Source: Liquidambar formosana
Taxonomy: Eukaryota; Streptophyta; Magnoliopsida; Saxifragales; Altingiaceae
Assembly (NCBI GenBank): GCA_039720395.1
Contig: JBBPBK010000145.1
Span: 92,997 to 156,996, forward strand
Length of the DNA stretch: 64,000 nt
Direction of reading: 5' to 3'
The translations under genes were made by a program, and so were the position numbers. This document shows positions 47,939 through 60,996 of the stretch, piece by piece; within the stretch, counting starts at the first letter, position 1; every line of letters begins with the position of its first letter. Below the pieces are notes generated by a model. The model was given only the letters and a program-made list of their open reading frames with translations, was not told the origin of the DNA and ran no database searches.

Positions 47939-50900
47939 TCAGATCTCGCCATCCCAGAGTTCTTCAATGGTTTTGTATGCACCGAAAGTCTTGTCCACAA
48001 ATGGAGTACCAGTAACTAGCTTTGCCTGCATAATTCAAAATCCTAAACTTCAATCATCTATACTAAGTCAAAGCGTAAACCAATTCAATTGTTACTTATC
48101 TCTGCCAACAAAATGTAGTCATCGCAAAATATGTGAATGGCCATAAAACTTATGGTTGTCACTAATTTAACAATTCGTCAAGCTGAATGTATTTTGACTT
48201 AAGGAAATCAAAAAGAGAGTAATGCTTAAATAAACATTTATTTTTAGCACTAGAGTCTGCAAGACCATCCATTTGACGCTTCATCAATAGAAAATCAATC
48301 ATATACTCAGTGAAGAATGCACATGGATTTTAATATACAAAAGATTATTAAGAATTTTTAGAAGCGTTTATTATGAGAAGAAAAAAAAGTAAGAAGGTAC
48401 TTGCTTGTTCAATTTCAGAAAACTTGGCAAACAAGTCCTCAGGTATAGACCAGTCAAAACATCATAGTTTTCCTTAATCCTCGCCTCACTTGTGCTCTTG
48501 GGCACCACACTGTGACCCATTTGTATTCCCCAACGAAGAGCAACTTGTGCAGGAGACTTGCCCAATTTCTCTGCAATCATATTGACAACAGGATTCTTAA
48601 GGACATCACCCGCAACATATGCCGTCCCCCGCGAGCCCTTCGCCAATGGCGAATACCCCTGAAATAAGGAAAATTCATCACAATAGTCATTTTGTTCCTG
48701 TAATATCCACAAGAAGTTAATTTCGCCATTTAATGGGCCTGTTTCTTTTGCCTAATGCTTCTCCAAACACCCATAAAAAACTTAGGAGACATTATATATG
48801 CATACTCACAGATAGGTGGACTCCCTTAGATTTACAGAATGCATGTAGCTGTGGTTGTTGCCATGAAGGGTGGCATTCCACTTGGTTGACAGCAGGAGGT
48901 ACACGTGCAACCTCCAACAAATCCCCCAGCTTTTTCGAAGAGAAGTTGCTAACACCAATGGCTCGAGCCTTGCCAGAATCATATAGCGCCTCCATTGCTC
49001 TCCATGTACTGGGTATGTCAGCTAGGGTAAGGTTTTCTGGCTTATATGCAATTGACCCCTTTTTCATGCTTACTGGCCAGTGGATCTGAAAAACATTTTG
49101 CAGCTCCATTTAGTGAAAAACAAGAACAAATAAAATAAATAAATGAAAAAGGAAATGCTGGAAAGACCCTCAAAGTTGCCATTATTGGGAATTAACTTGA
49201 TATTTGTCATTATATAGCTTTATCCCAGTTTGACTCCAACCACACATACCAAGAAAATTAAAGCATAAATTTAATAGAGTTTGAGTACTTTAGCGAGAAA
49301 GAAAAAAGAGTAATAGAATTTGTGTCACATCATTTGCGGTAGATCAAGTAAAAGAGTAGAAAATAGGGCTAAATTATGATACACATACTAGATACAGGTC
49401 CAGATAGTCAAGCTTCAATTCCTGCAAAGTTCTATCTAAGGCCTTGGGTACATCTTCCGGTGCATGATCAGTACACCTGTAGATTATTGCAGTTTCAATT
49501 AAATAGTAGAAGACAGTCAAGAAGACCATGAGGGATAACTAAATTACGCTTGTGAACGCCCAATTAAATTTCAACATCATCAGCACGGAGTAAAATTTTT
49601 CAGTCCCGAAGAGAATTAGAAACAAACCAGAGCTTGGAGGTGATCCATAAATCTTCACGCTTCACTACACCATAATCAAACAGCTTCTTGAGAGCAGAAC
49701 CAATCTACATGAACAAGAAACTGGTTAATAACATAAATAAATCAGCCTCTCATTCCAAGAGCCAAAAAGTGGGACCAATTCACTAACTTCTAACCACAAA
49801 TAGTGAACTAAATATTTTCATGCATATTTTAAATGATCTCATGCATCAAGAATACACAGTTAAATGAGCAACCAATTAACCACAGTAAAAATAATGTTTC
49901 ATTGCCTCCCAATATCTGTAGATAATTCGTGAAAGTTGTGAAGGATGAGAAAATTAGAGTGTGAGGGTATCATGCACATTAATTAGAAGCAAAGCACAGA
50001 AATTAAGCCTCTATTTGGATCATGAAAAGAAAGAGAGAAATGAAAGAAAAATGCTAAAAAATTCTTACAAACGGATTCTTTTCCAAAGCATTTTTAGTCT
50101 TTTCCTTGAGTTCTCCATGAGCCAAACTGAGGGTGAAAAAAGAAAAAGGAGTAGTCATGCAAACTTTCTATGTCCAGGCCTGCAAAGGAGGTAGAACCTC
50201 CTTTGCACATGCATCCTCCACTTCGTCGATATTAACCTAACTTTGATCCTGTGAGAGAAATTATATACCTAACACTTTTAAGCCCTTCATCAGTTCATCC
50301 ATACAATGTAAGGTCTATATTCTTGCATATAGTTACCTGATATTCATCTCCTTATGATATAAATGAGAAAGGGATCAGATCTTAACTATTTTATTAATGG
50401 GAAAATCGTATACTAATTTTATCTTTGTGCTTTCACATAAAATAAACAACTAAAAACTGGACTCACAAGTCACAATCTCCATCAATAGGTTGCCTAGAGA
50501 AAATTAATTGAAGCAGTATGAAAATACATGTGTTAGTTTCCCCTACATAAAGAAACAATGCAGATGCATCATTGTCATTAAACTGATCAACTCTTTAGTA
50601 TATGCTCATCTTTGGCAATGACTTGGCAAATCAGCAAATCGAGCATTGAGATTCTCAATTTTCACACACGCATAGACACACAACAGTGGGGAGTGGTTTC
50701 TTCTGTAATTCTATTATATGTTCCACATTTGTTAAACAATGATAAAGCAGTGAATTTGGTATTGTGAAAAATCATTACCTCCTTCTCATTTCCATACATC
50801 TGAGCACAATCAATATGTCGATATCCGACCTGCATAGACACAAGACTGCAGTAAGCCGAGTTCTAATAAACTAAATATGATTCTGCAGGAGCGAAAAAAT

Positions 50901-51283
50901 CGAGTTCAGGACTATAATAAGTGATCTCATCTTTATTTCACTTCAATGGTTTGTCGCCATATCCCACTACCAATGTGTGTCCAAACACTAAGTAAAATGA
51001 AATAAACTGATTCAATTTTCATGGACCTGTTTAATAACTCCCTTAATCTAATCTTCCCATTAATTTCCCAAATCTTAGCGATAAAATCATCCCAAATCAT
51101 TAAAAAAAAAAAGAAAAAAATTTCTGTCAATATTCATGTTAACACTAAGTAATAGCGCAGTACCTGAATGGCAGTGGCGATGGCGTCACTGATGACGCCA
51201 GGGGCAGCCTGCCACGTCCCTAACCCGACCGAAGGGATTTTAGCACCGGTGTTCAGTTCAAAGAATCGAACATCTTTCGCCAT
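47939..51283 (-). pseudogene. Aldo-keto reductase, AKR4C type (copy 2, one frameshift)
   Basis: Seven exons on the minus strand: 51283-51164, 50829-50779, 49704-49628, 49476-49389, 49085-48810, 48658-48405, 48025-47939. Exons 1-5 are intact, and the tetrad Asp47, Tyr52, Lys81 and His114 is kept. In exon 6 one base is missing near 48455-48461, so after KENYDV (residue 271) the frame shifts. Spliced normally, it would stop three codons into exon 7, giving about 291 residues and losing the C-terminal segment that lines the active site. Without that deletion the length would be about 317. The last intron again starts GC (CAA then GCAAGT). Everything else looks well preserved, so this is a young lesion, a functional variant end or a sequence error. 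Its 5' flank resembles that of copy 4, and its introns match copy 3. Confidence 0.8.
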
Positions 51284-51289
51284 TTTCAA

Positions 51290-52250
51290 TCCCAAAGACA
51301 ACACTTTCCGACTCTATAAATTGCAAAACAACAAAGCATGAATAATGAATAAAGGAAAAGGGAGCTATGGAACCACTGAAAGCTGCTGACCCACACGACA
51401 CTGAGAAATTTGACTAGGCCGAGACTTGAAGTCTCGTTTTAGGGTTTCTTGGAGCAGAGTGCCAGTAGAGGAAACCAGACCCAGATGAGAGTAACTCTTC
51501 AAAATCTCGTTGTCGTCGCTTATTTGTGGACTCGAAATTATACCCGCCAAAATGAGTAGGTTAGGGTGGAGCCGATCAACTGGGCTGGCCACTTCTTTCG
51601 GGTGTAAAGCTCCAACGGTGCAAGAAATTTGTGTGGAGCGGGGGAAATCTGAAAGCGCTTTCACTCCTTGTGCTTATGCCATGCTTTTAGTTCTTTAAAA
51701 TGCCAGTTTTACCCTTGATAAAATTTCCATATCACACTTATACGTGACCTTTTCAAATTAAAAAAAATAAAAATTAACAATTAGCAGTATCTTAAAATTT
51801 ACTCCCACCATGGTCTATACTCTATATACGACACCATATATTCACATTGGTGACACTAGCATAAGCCTACATCCATTGGACGCATAAAAGGGCAAACATG
51901 CAGACTAAATTGGAGTTGATAGATTAGAGAATTCAATGTTCAAGTTTATCTATGCTCGCTCTTTCTTTAAGACGATACATAATTTTTTTTCCTATTATAA
52001 TCAGACACCGCATTTGATAAACTTACGGCAAGATATTTTGTGCAGTATTTCAGAAATACTACACGTTCATGATTCATCTATCATAACCTATATTAGAAAC
52101 GAAATGAAAAATAAAATAGAAAATGTATAGAAAACTAAAGACCACTCAATACAATTTGCACAATTCCTCTAGTCTGTATTCTCCCAGTACTGAGAATCCT
52201 TATTGATCTGACAGAGTTCAGGGGCAGATGAGGATGAACCAGTCCGGTGG
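51290..52250. other. Upstream flank of AKR copy 2 and intergenic DNA
   Basis: The first about 130 bp matches the flank of AKR copy 4 at 63150-63240 (GCTGACCC, CACGACACTGA and AATCTCGTTTT-like words), so this is the duplicated promoter region. Further out no gene is recognised. Confidence 0.5.
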
Positions 52251-52253
52251 ACA

Positions 52254-54834
52254 TCAATCCATTGATATACTCTGCATTTGGTTCTCACTGATGGTATGCA
52301 ATTGGTTGTGTTGGTGCTGGTTTCTCGTTGGCTTAAGCTTCATCTCGTCATTTGTGGCACTTGGATCTGAAACCAACTTTTGAATGAGAAAAAGGTAAAG
52401 AAAATGTACATCATATAAGGCAATCTACAGCTACAGCAAAGATGAATTTCTAACACACTGCTGCACAAACATAGACTCGTAATTATATAATGCTATTCTC
52501 TACCAAGACATCTCAGTGACAATCTGGTAGCAAAAAATTAATAATAGTAGTAATAAAAAGCAAAGATAAATAACAATTAGGATTAGTTGATCAAGGAAAA
52601 GAAGAATAAGCAACACGATCCTTGATTTCTTGAATGTCCTCAATTGTCTAGCAAATGTGAAGACAGCTTGAAATGATTAAATATAACAGAAAAAAGGACA
52701 CTTGACATTTCACAAACGAAACTTCTTTTTAGTTTTTTTTTTTTTTTTACTTTCAACTGTCAAGAGTTTAATAACTTTACCACAGCAGAGACATGATCAT
52801 ATCTTTAAATTTTTCCAGTAGTTCGCATCTCTGATGGCACCATAAGCTCAAAATAATAAAGGACGTGAAAGTTTATGTGAGTGACAAACACTTGCATGAA
52901 GCGTGTTATTACAAGCCAGAATTGCAAAACATGGTAAGAATGAATAACACCCTTCTTCAAGCACCCCAAAGATAGTTTATTCGTAAAATGTGAAAGATTC
53001 TAACAAGATAAAGTTTCAATATGAGCATTGTGTGATCCTATATCCAAGATTCTAATGACATCCATTAATATAAAATGGGCAGATGGTCAAACCATTTTTA
53101 TAAGTCAACTAAAATTGCAACAGCATTCTATCTGTAAAATTGACCAAGGTGCATACTGTATAGGTTTCACTAACGCAGATATCAAGCACATGATCAACAT
53201 CTGATGCAGTCCAGTACTTCACATTTCAGTTTAGAAGAGAAAACTTCAAGTTCACGCAGCCCCACGTGTATGCAGAATCATTACCACTAGGGCTAAGGAT
53301 AAAAACTAATTCACAACTTAAGTACCACAAACAGATTCAAAACCAGTTTAGTTAGGACATGTTACTTTGTCCAGTTTTCTGAATTTTCTGAATGTTTGGT
53401 CTAGATTACTAAGATCAATTATAAATATTAAAACTATCTACTTTTATGAAACATTTCCTCAAAATTTTCCTCATTTCAGCCATATTTTAAAATAACCAAG
53501 TTTTTTTTTTTTTTTTCCAAAGTGGACAATTTTACAAGACTAGTCGCTGAATTTTGGAACCATGGTTGCACCAGAGTAAAAATATTTCATGGCACTCACC
53601 AGTACCATAATTGTTGACAGTGGACACTATGTGCTGGGAGTAGGAACTTGCAGTTTCCTTCCCTGGTTAATTACCATAACAAGGTGTCACTAAGGCTGCA
53701 AGTATCATCCTAGAAGGTTGGGTACAAAGGCACCTACAGGGAGTTCAATTACCACTGAAGCTGCAAGTAGCACAAACACTTCTAAAGGTGTACAAAGTCA
53801 CCTCAAGATTTCATCTTTCTGAGACCTAGGACTTGCGTTCTAATGTTTTAAGCACTGAAACAGAACATGAGCCAAGTGCTTATCCTCGTCAACATGTATT
53901 AGATGATGTGTTGAAATCTACCTAATGTCATCCCAACAGAAAAACCGGAGGGGAGAAGAGAAAAAACAACAACATGGGTTCACAGTACACACAACGAGGT
54001 GACTTTTAATACAATGGAATTGGAAATTGGCACAATTATGTCACATGGTTTTGTTCAATCCATTAGCGATTGAACAGTTACAATCAGCCCACATACAAGT
54101 AGCTGAAAAATGAAAAGGGCACATTCACAAACACACATACAATTTTTTTCCCCCTGTTTTCCATTCAGGCATTTTATGAAATAGATGGTGTGACTACTAT
54201 TTACTTCTCTTTCCACCTATAAAAGCATTCAACCCTTATGCATTCAATGTATTCAAATGAATAAATAGTTAAACATGCAAAAAAATACAAAATTTGAAAA
54301 GCAACATAAAAATCATATGAAATTTAATCAAATTATGAGGCTTCATTTTTATTTTTATTTTTTTTGGATGGATTAATTATGAGGCTTCATATAAATGTAT
54401 ATTTAATGAAATATGTATATGGTGCTTTCAAATGGTTTCCATCTTCCACTAAATAGTTAAGAGTTCAATTCAGATGTTCATAAAAGTGGTCACATTCAGA
54501 CCCCAAAGACAATTAAAAATATACATATTGAGGCCACATAGTTTAAATATATCATAAAATAGGTTGGGAATTCCAAAACTATATCACATGGTAAAGAAAC
54601 CTGTAAAAGAGGGGGGGGGGGGGGGGGGAGTATAAAAGAAATACCTCCTGCTTTCACTATAGCAGCTTCGCCACAATTTTCCAGATCTTCATCAGAAGAC
54701 TCAGAACCACTCACATTGCCAGAGATATGCCGATATTGCCAGAATATGGAGGATGTTGCCAGAGTACAGGGGATGTCATTGTAATACGGTGAATGTCGCC
54801 GAGCACAGTGTATGTCTCCAGAAGGTTGCTCTTG
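52254..54834 (-). CDS. Unrecognised two-exon coding fragment
   Basis: On the minus strand an open frame from 54834 reads QEQPSGDIHCARRHSPYYND and on through SGSESSDEDLENCGEAAIVKAG to a donor at 54644 (exon edge 54645). Exon 52366-52254 follows a TTTCAG acceptor and reads PSATNDEMKLKPTRNQ to a stop at 52254-52256. The phases fit exactly: one base left over, two bases taken, giving Asp at the joint. Composition is polar, with an acidic Ser/Glu/Asp patch and a Gln/His/Asn-rich end, like a regulatory protein tail. I cannot name the family. There is no start codon, so an upstream exon is missing or the gene is a fragment cut off by insertion between AKR copies 2 and 3. The 2.3-kb intron has no gene. 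Confidence 0.4.
54611..54628. repeat. Run of 18 G
   Basis: A G homopolymer of 18 bases just inside the intron of the fragment described at 52254-54834. Similar G-runs occur near 16421-16438 and 30988-31003, and a broken C-run near 3731-3750. They may form quadruplex structures or reflect uncertain base calling. Confidence 0.7.
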
Positions 54835-55230
54835 TCATTTGTTGCCAGACGAACTAGGAGAAAGCTGCGAGCTCTGAGTCGTGTTTTATTGGGTTCTTAC
54901 ATCTATAAATTTTTGCTTTTAGAAGTCATATTTATTTGCTATTCACTTCAAATAAAAGATTTCTTTTTTCTTATTAAATTTTTTTAATTATAACATAACA
55001 AAACATTACTTTTTGCTTTCAAAACAATATAGTATTTATAAAAATTTTAACCAAATGGTGCCTAATATGCTTGATAAATGATCTTTTATTCACTTAAAAC
55101 TTCAGTGGCAGAATCTAAGAACTGTTTCAATTAAGTGTCATACACTGGGAATTAAGTACCGTGTGATCTGCCAAGCTAGAAAAATAAAAATAAAACCAGT
55201 GTTTGGAGGCATCCAGTGTCTGCTCAATCC

Positions 55231-58200
55231 TCAGATCTCGCCATCCCAGAGTTCTTCTATGGTTTTGTATGCACCGAAAGTCTCGTGCACACATGGAGTA
55301 CCTGTAACTAGCTTTGCCTGCATAATAAAAATCATAACTTCAATCATATATACTGAAGTTGAAGTGTAAACCAGTTAAATTGTACCTAATCTCCGCTAAC
55401 AAAGTGTAATCATCACAAATATGTAAATGGCCATGAAACCTATGGCAATCACCAATAATTAATTTAACAATACATCAAGCTAGACATATTTTGATTTAAG
55501 AAAATAAAAAAGGAGTAATAATTAAATAAACATATTTATTTAACACCAGAGTTTGAAAGATAAAAGGGCATTAAAGCTGTGCTACACATTCGAAAGTGGC
55601 TTGTGCCAGAAAATATCAAGACCAAGCTTCACCACTAAAAAAATTAATCATATAGTCAGCAAATAATAGGTTATTAATATCCAAAAAATTAAAAGAATAT
55701 AGAGAAGCATTAGCTATTATTGTTATTACCACTTTGAAGAAGGATACTTGCCTGTTCAATGTCAGAAAACTTGGCAAACAAGTCTTCAGGTATAGACCAG
55801 TCAAAAACATCAAAGTTTTCCTTAATCCTCGCCTCGTTTGCACTTTTAGGCAGCACACTGTGACCCATTTGTATCCCCCAACGAAGAGCAACTTGTGCAG
55901 GAGACTTGCCCAATTTCTCAGCAACCATATTGAGAACAGGATGCTCAAGGACATCCCTCTTGATATATGCCTTCCCCCGCGAGCTTTTCGCCAATGGAGA
56001 ATACCCCTGAAATAAGAAAAATTCATCACAATAGTCATTTTGTTCTGAAGCATCCGCAAAAAATCAATCTTGCTATGAAAATATTTAATGGGCCTGTTTC
56101 TTTTGCTTAATACTCGTCTAAACACCCTTAAGAAACTTATATCTGCATACTCACAGATAGGTGGACTCCCCTAGATTTACAAAAGCACGTAGCTGTGGCT
56201 GTTGCCATGAAGGGTGGCATTCCACTTGGTTGACAGCAGGAGGTACACATGCAACCTCCAAGAGATTTCCCAGCTTCTTCGAAGAGAAGTTGCTAACCAC
56301 CGATAGCTCGAGCCTTGCCAGAGTCATATAGCGCCTCCATTGCTCTCCATGTACTGGGTATGTCAGGTTGGGTAAGGTTTTCTGCCTTATATCCAATCGA
56401 TCCCTTCTTCATGCTGACTGGCCAGTGGATCTTTAAAAATTTAGCAGCCCCAATTAGTGACAAAGAGATGAAAAACATTTAATCAACATGCCAATAGACC
56501 AAAAAACCTGACAAAAATAAGAAGGAAATTCTGTCAAGTCCTCGAAGTTGTCATTCTTGGATTGAATTAACTTGACATTGTCATGGTATAGCTTTATCCC
56601 AGTTTGACTTCAACGACAATTACCAAGAAGATTAAAGTATAGATCAGTGATAGAATTTGGGATACATCTTTATCGGTAGATCAAGTGGAAGTGTACAGCA
56701 TAAAGGAAAATCATGATATACATACTAGATACAGGTCCAGATAGTCAAGCTGCAAGTCTTGCAAAGTTCTATCTAAAGCTTCTGGTACATCTTCTGGTGC
56801 ATGATCAGCACACCTGTAGAGTATTGCAGTTTCAATAAAAAGGTAGACAGTCAAAGGACCATGAGGAGTAACTAATTATGTGTGATTTATCGATTGATAT
56901 TTTCAACTTCATGAATGCTTATTATATTTTTGGTCAAGATAAGAATTAGGAACAGACCAGAGCTTGGAGGTGATCCATAAATCCTCACGCTTCACCACAC
57001 CGTCTTTAAACAGCTTCTTCAGAGCAGAACCAATCTACAAAAACAAGAAACTGGATAATAACATGAATAAATCATTGAATTCCAAGAGATAGAAAGAGGG
57101 TGGAAACTAGTTCACTAAATTCTAAATACAGAACTAGTAAACCAATATTTTCAATCACATTTTAAATGATCTCACACATCAACTACACAGTTAGATGTGA
57201 CTATTCATTCACCATAGTAACAGGAATGTTTCATTGCTCTTGGAATATCACTAGATAATTTGTGAAACTAGGTAAAGGATGAAAAAATTAGTGTGAGGGT
57301 ATCACACAAATTTTAATCAGAAACAAAGCACAGAAACTAAGACTCGTTTGGATCTTGAAAAGAACAATGAAAAGGAAAGAAAATGCTAAAATTTGCCTAA
57401 AAATGGATTCCTTTCTAAATCATTTTAACCTTTCTCCTATTCTTTCCCTTGATTTTTTCACGATCTAAGCAAAGGCTAAAAAGATAAAAAAATACAAAAG
57501 AGAAAAGGAGCAGTCAAACTTTCTGTGTAGAGGCCTGCTTCTTTTGCACATGAATCCACTACTAAATCGATATTAACCCAACTATGATCTTGTTGAGAAA
57601 TTATATACCTAAACCCTTATGCACTTCATCAGTTCAATTATTCAATTTAAGGTCTATTTTCTTAGAGCATATATATGTTATTCATCACTTAATAATATTA
57701 ATGAGAATGGGATCAGATCATTATTACTAAATATCTTAACCATTTTGTCACCAAAAAACATTATAACCATTTTTCACAATTTTATCAAAACTTGGCCATT
57801 TCAGGTGAACCAAGAAACATTTGAATGACTAACGAAATCTCAATATAAGACAGAAATTAAATGATAAACAACAATGAATTTGACATTGTGAGAAAATATT
57901 ACCTCCTTCTCATTTCCATACAATGTAGCACAATCAATATGTCGATATCCGACCTGCATAGACACAAGACTGCAGTAAGCCAACTAATAATAAAATAAAT
58001 ATGATCTGCAGGAGCGGAACATTCAAGTTGAGGATTATAATAAATGATCTCATCTCTATTTTACTTTAATGTTGGTCACCATATCACATTACCAATGTGT
58101 TCATATCCCAAGTGAAAGGCAATAACCTAATTCAATTTTCTTGGTATGTCCAACCATTCCCTTAATCTAATATTTCCCATTAATTTTCTAAGCCTCAGCA

Positions 58201-59042
58201 ATAAAATTAAACCAGCATGATCACACGTAACCAACCATTAAAAGATTATGTCAATAATCATGTTAATACTAATTAATCAAGAAATTACATTAATAATTGT
58301 CACAAATTTATTTCTGTATCAATCATCTAGAAATCATGTTATTAATAAGTTAACCCCAAGGGGTTAGCCAAGTGGCAAGGCAAGCCTTGATCAGCGCCTC
58401 AAGAAGCATAGCTCAAGTGTTCAAAACCCCACAAGAACATTTGATTCCCTTAAGGGCTACCCCCATGGCCCGATGGGTGTGGGACGGTGGGACTGCAAAT
58501 GTCCGAGGCTTTAGTCGGGGGTGAAGCCCATGGACAATCTATGATAGGTGCCAGCGTGCCACCCTAATGGGCTTCACCCTTTACATGTTAATTGATGTGA
58601 CTGTGACAATGAGTCAATCTAGACCATTCAAATAGACCAAACAACATTGAGAATGAACATATACCCCATCTTGATGAGGATCAATGATGCAAATGTCCTT
58701 ATCTTTATCTTGAACCGACAATTAAAACTGTCTTTAAGCAACAATATTACATTTATTTTTCATATGAAGACAATCATCTAATTTGGACTCTTCATTTGTT
58801 ATCACCGATCGATTGATGGGTTATTAACTTATTACATAAATACACAAATAGAACGGTAATAGGTTAGGGGCTCGAACCCCTCCCAATATACCAAAAAACA
58901 AAATAAAAAAATAGAGCAGTACCTTAATGGCAGTGGCGACGGCAGCACCGACGACACCAGGGGGAGCCTGATAAGTCCCTAATCCGACGGAAGGGATTTT
59001 AGCTCCGGTATTCAGATCAAAAAATGGAATAGTCATCGCCAT
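55231..59042 (-). pseudogene. Aldo-keto reductase, AKR4C type (copy 3, paired frameshifts in exon 5)
   Basis: Seven exons on the minus strand: 59042-58923, 57953-57903, 57034-56958, 56813-56726, 56430-56155, 56006-55752, 55317-55231. Catalytic Asp47, Tyr52, Lys81 and His114 are all kept. In exon 5 one extra base near 56297 turns ARAIGV into ARAIGG followed at once by a TAG at 56293-56295. About 110 bases later one base is missing near 56185, which restores the frame. The exon keeps its normal 276 bp because the two changes cancel. The rest reads cleanly to a normal end, so decay is recent. The last intron starts GC (CAG then GCAAGT). Introns 2 and 4 resemble those of copy 2, marking these two as close duplicates. 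A SINE sits in intron 1. Confidence 0.85.
58352..58565 (+). mobile_element. tRNA-derived SINE in AKR copy 3 intron 1
   Basis: TTAGCCAAGTGG (A-box-like, 58364-58375) and GTGTTCAAAACCCC (B-box-like, 58417-58430) are spaced as in a tRNA-type internal promoter. The corresponding part of AKR copy 4 intron 1 (about 62716-62800) has the sequence that follows the SINE (GCTTCACCCTTTACA) but not the SINE itself, which supports insertion after that duplication. Its body differs from the SINE at 45061. Confidence 0.6.
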
Positions 59043-59049
59043 TTTTTCA

Positions 59050-60240
59050 ATCCAAATACACACTTTCTGCACAAGTGCGTGGTTATTTGAGTAATTGGCT
59101 TGATTTTTCTATGTATGTGTGTGGTTATTTGAGCAATGAACGGATTAGGGTTCCAAAAAAAAAATTTCGAATACACACTATCCCACTTCAAAACTGAGCA
59201 ACGACGGTATGAATAATAATAAGCGAAGGAGGAAGGAAAAAGACCACTCACGACGAGTTTGTTCGCGGGCAAAATTATATTCCAAATGTAACGAAAAAAT
59301 CCAATTTACCTGAAATGACCAAACATGCCGTCGATAAGAACACTTTCTCATCTCCATTTATTTTGCAACTTTTCATTAAAACCGGTTACACTACTATAAA
59401 GTATCGTTTACAACAATTTTATAAAAATAAAAATAAAAATAAAAAAAGATTTTCAAAATCTATCATATGAGTAGATGTTTTAGTCATTTATCTATCTTTA
59501 TTTCATAAATGACTCAAAAATCTAGAAACAATAGATTTTGGAAAAAAAAATTTCACAAAATTGTTTAAAATGATATTTTCTAGTGGACAAATGTGATCAG
59601 TTTTCATAAAAACCTTATATATTTTGCATAAAATTTTAAAATATAAAATAAATGGGGAATGAACAAAAAGTTTTAGGATACAATAGAGAACCTTTCAATA
59701 AATGACTTAATGTTTGAACTTGATCTTAAACCTCATTTAGTAAACGAGCAATCCAAAAGGAGCCAATCTAGACTTTGGCTGGGCTTGTGTCATGGCACTG
59801 GCTAGTGGGAGTGTGGGCCGGTCTTTGATCTCATTATTATTCTGTATTAATTTTTTGAAAATTAAAGATTAAAAGTATCCAACATCTTACCTGTCCAGAT
59901 TTCAAGTTAGATTAAACCCTTAAAACCCTATGAGAGATACTTCATATCCACATAGGCAATGAAAATTGTGAGAAGTCGAAACGATAACATCTAGGAGCAC
60001 ATCCAGGCCTAACCACTCGACCAATTCCATAGGGTCACAAAACAAAGGCTTCTCTAATATCTCATACCACATTAACATGAAAAAACCATTAAGGTTAATG
60101 CTTTCATAAGGTCTCAAAATTTATTTCCATAAACCAAAAATCAACAACAATCTTACCGAACACATTCAAATTTTTCTATTTTTAAATTTTTTTTTCTCCA
60201 TAAATAAAAATTTAAGAACTATGGCAAGCAGGTGTAAACA
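59050..60240. other. Intergenic DNA between AKR copy 3 and the remnant copy
   Basis: AT-rich DNA with an AAATAAAA-type repeat near 59420-59450. I see no gene or clear element. Confidence 0.5.
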
Positions 60241-60249
60241 AAATTTCCC

Positions 60250-60460
60250 TAGTGTTTGGAGGTAATGGAAACCGAATATTCAACGTAGGAAACATCCAGT
60301 GTTGGTTCAAATCTCAAAGCCCAAAATTCTTCAAGGCTTTTGTATGCACCGAAAGTCTCGTGCACAAATGGAATGCCTTTAACTAGCCTCTCCAGTCTCC
60401 TACATAATCAAAAAGCATAACTTCAACTATATTGGATATAAACCAATTCAATGCTTCGTA
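60250..60460 (-). pseudogene. AKR4C-type last-exon remnant (fifth copy)
   Basis: On the minus strand about 60395-60302 reads ERLVKGIPFVHETFGAYKSL then EEFW, which is AKR exon 7. A one-base deletion after EEFW destroys the normal DGEI ending and stop. The flanks on both sides, an ATAAACCAATTCAA-type intron piece and a GGAAACATCCAGTGTTGG-type 3' piece, match those of copy 4. No other AKR exon is found nearby, so the rest of this copy is gone. Confidence 0.8.
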
Positions 60461-60996
60461 TTCCAGACCAAAAATACAGAAATACAAAAGAAGGATCAAA
60501 CTCCCGTTTGGTTGCTGAGATAATTTGAGGAAATGGAGAAGAATTGTGTTTTGCTTTCAACACTATAATAAAATTGTAATTTATGGAGTATTGAACTATA
60601 TTTGCATCTCACAGTCGCAGTCATTCAACAGTAGTACTATATACAGATTTATTTATTTTTTCTTGCTTCAAAACAAAGGAAGCCATCCATTTTTCACCAC
60701 TGACTCTCTCTTCCTGCATAACTCCCATTCGCCAGATCAAAAGTGGCATGAGACATTGGTGTATGGGCCATTTGCTTTTCTTGATCTTAGCTGATCAACC
60801 CAATTTTGTCCCTTGACCCATGAGCCGCTTATATCATACTTGCGATGGATCAACCACTACTGCATAATTTTCTTGCCCCTATTTTTTTACCGTAACAACA
60901 AACAGATTGGAGTAAAACTCAATACATGAATTATCATAACCAGTGTTCGGAGGTCTGTAAACCAAATATTCAATGTAGGAAACATCCAATGTTGGC

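Noticed and set aside
48733..49089. A 118-residue frame on the plus strand
   Set aside because: Antisense shadow of AKR copy 2 exon 5.
51365..51664. A 99-residue minus-strand frame upstream of AKR copy 2
   Set aside because: No family resemblance. The region is duplicated promoter DNA, and the copy-4 equivalent does not keep the frame.
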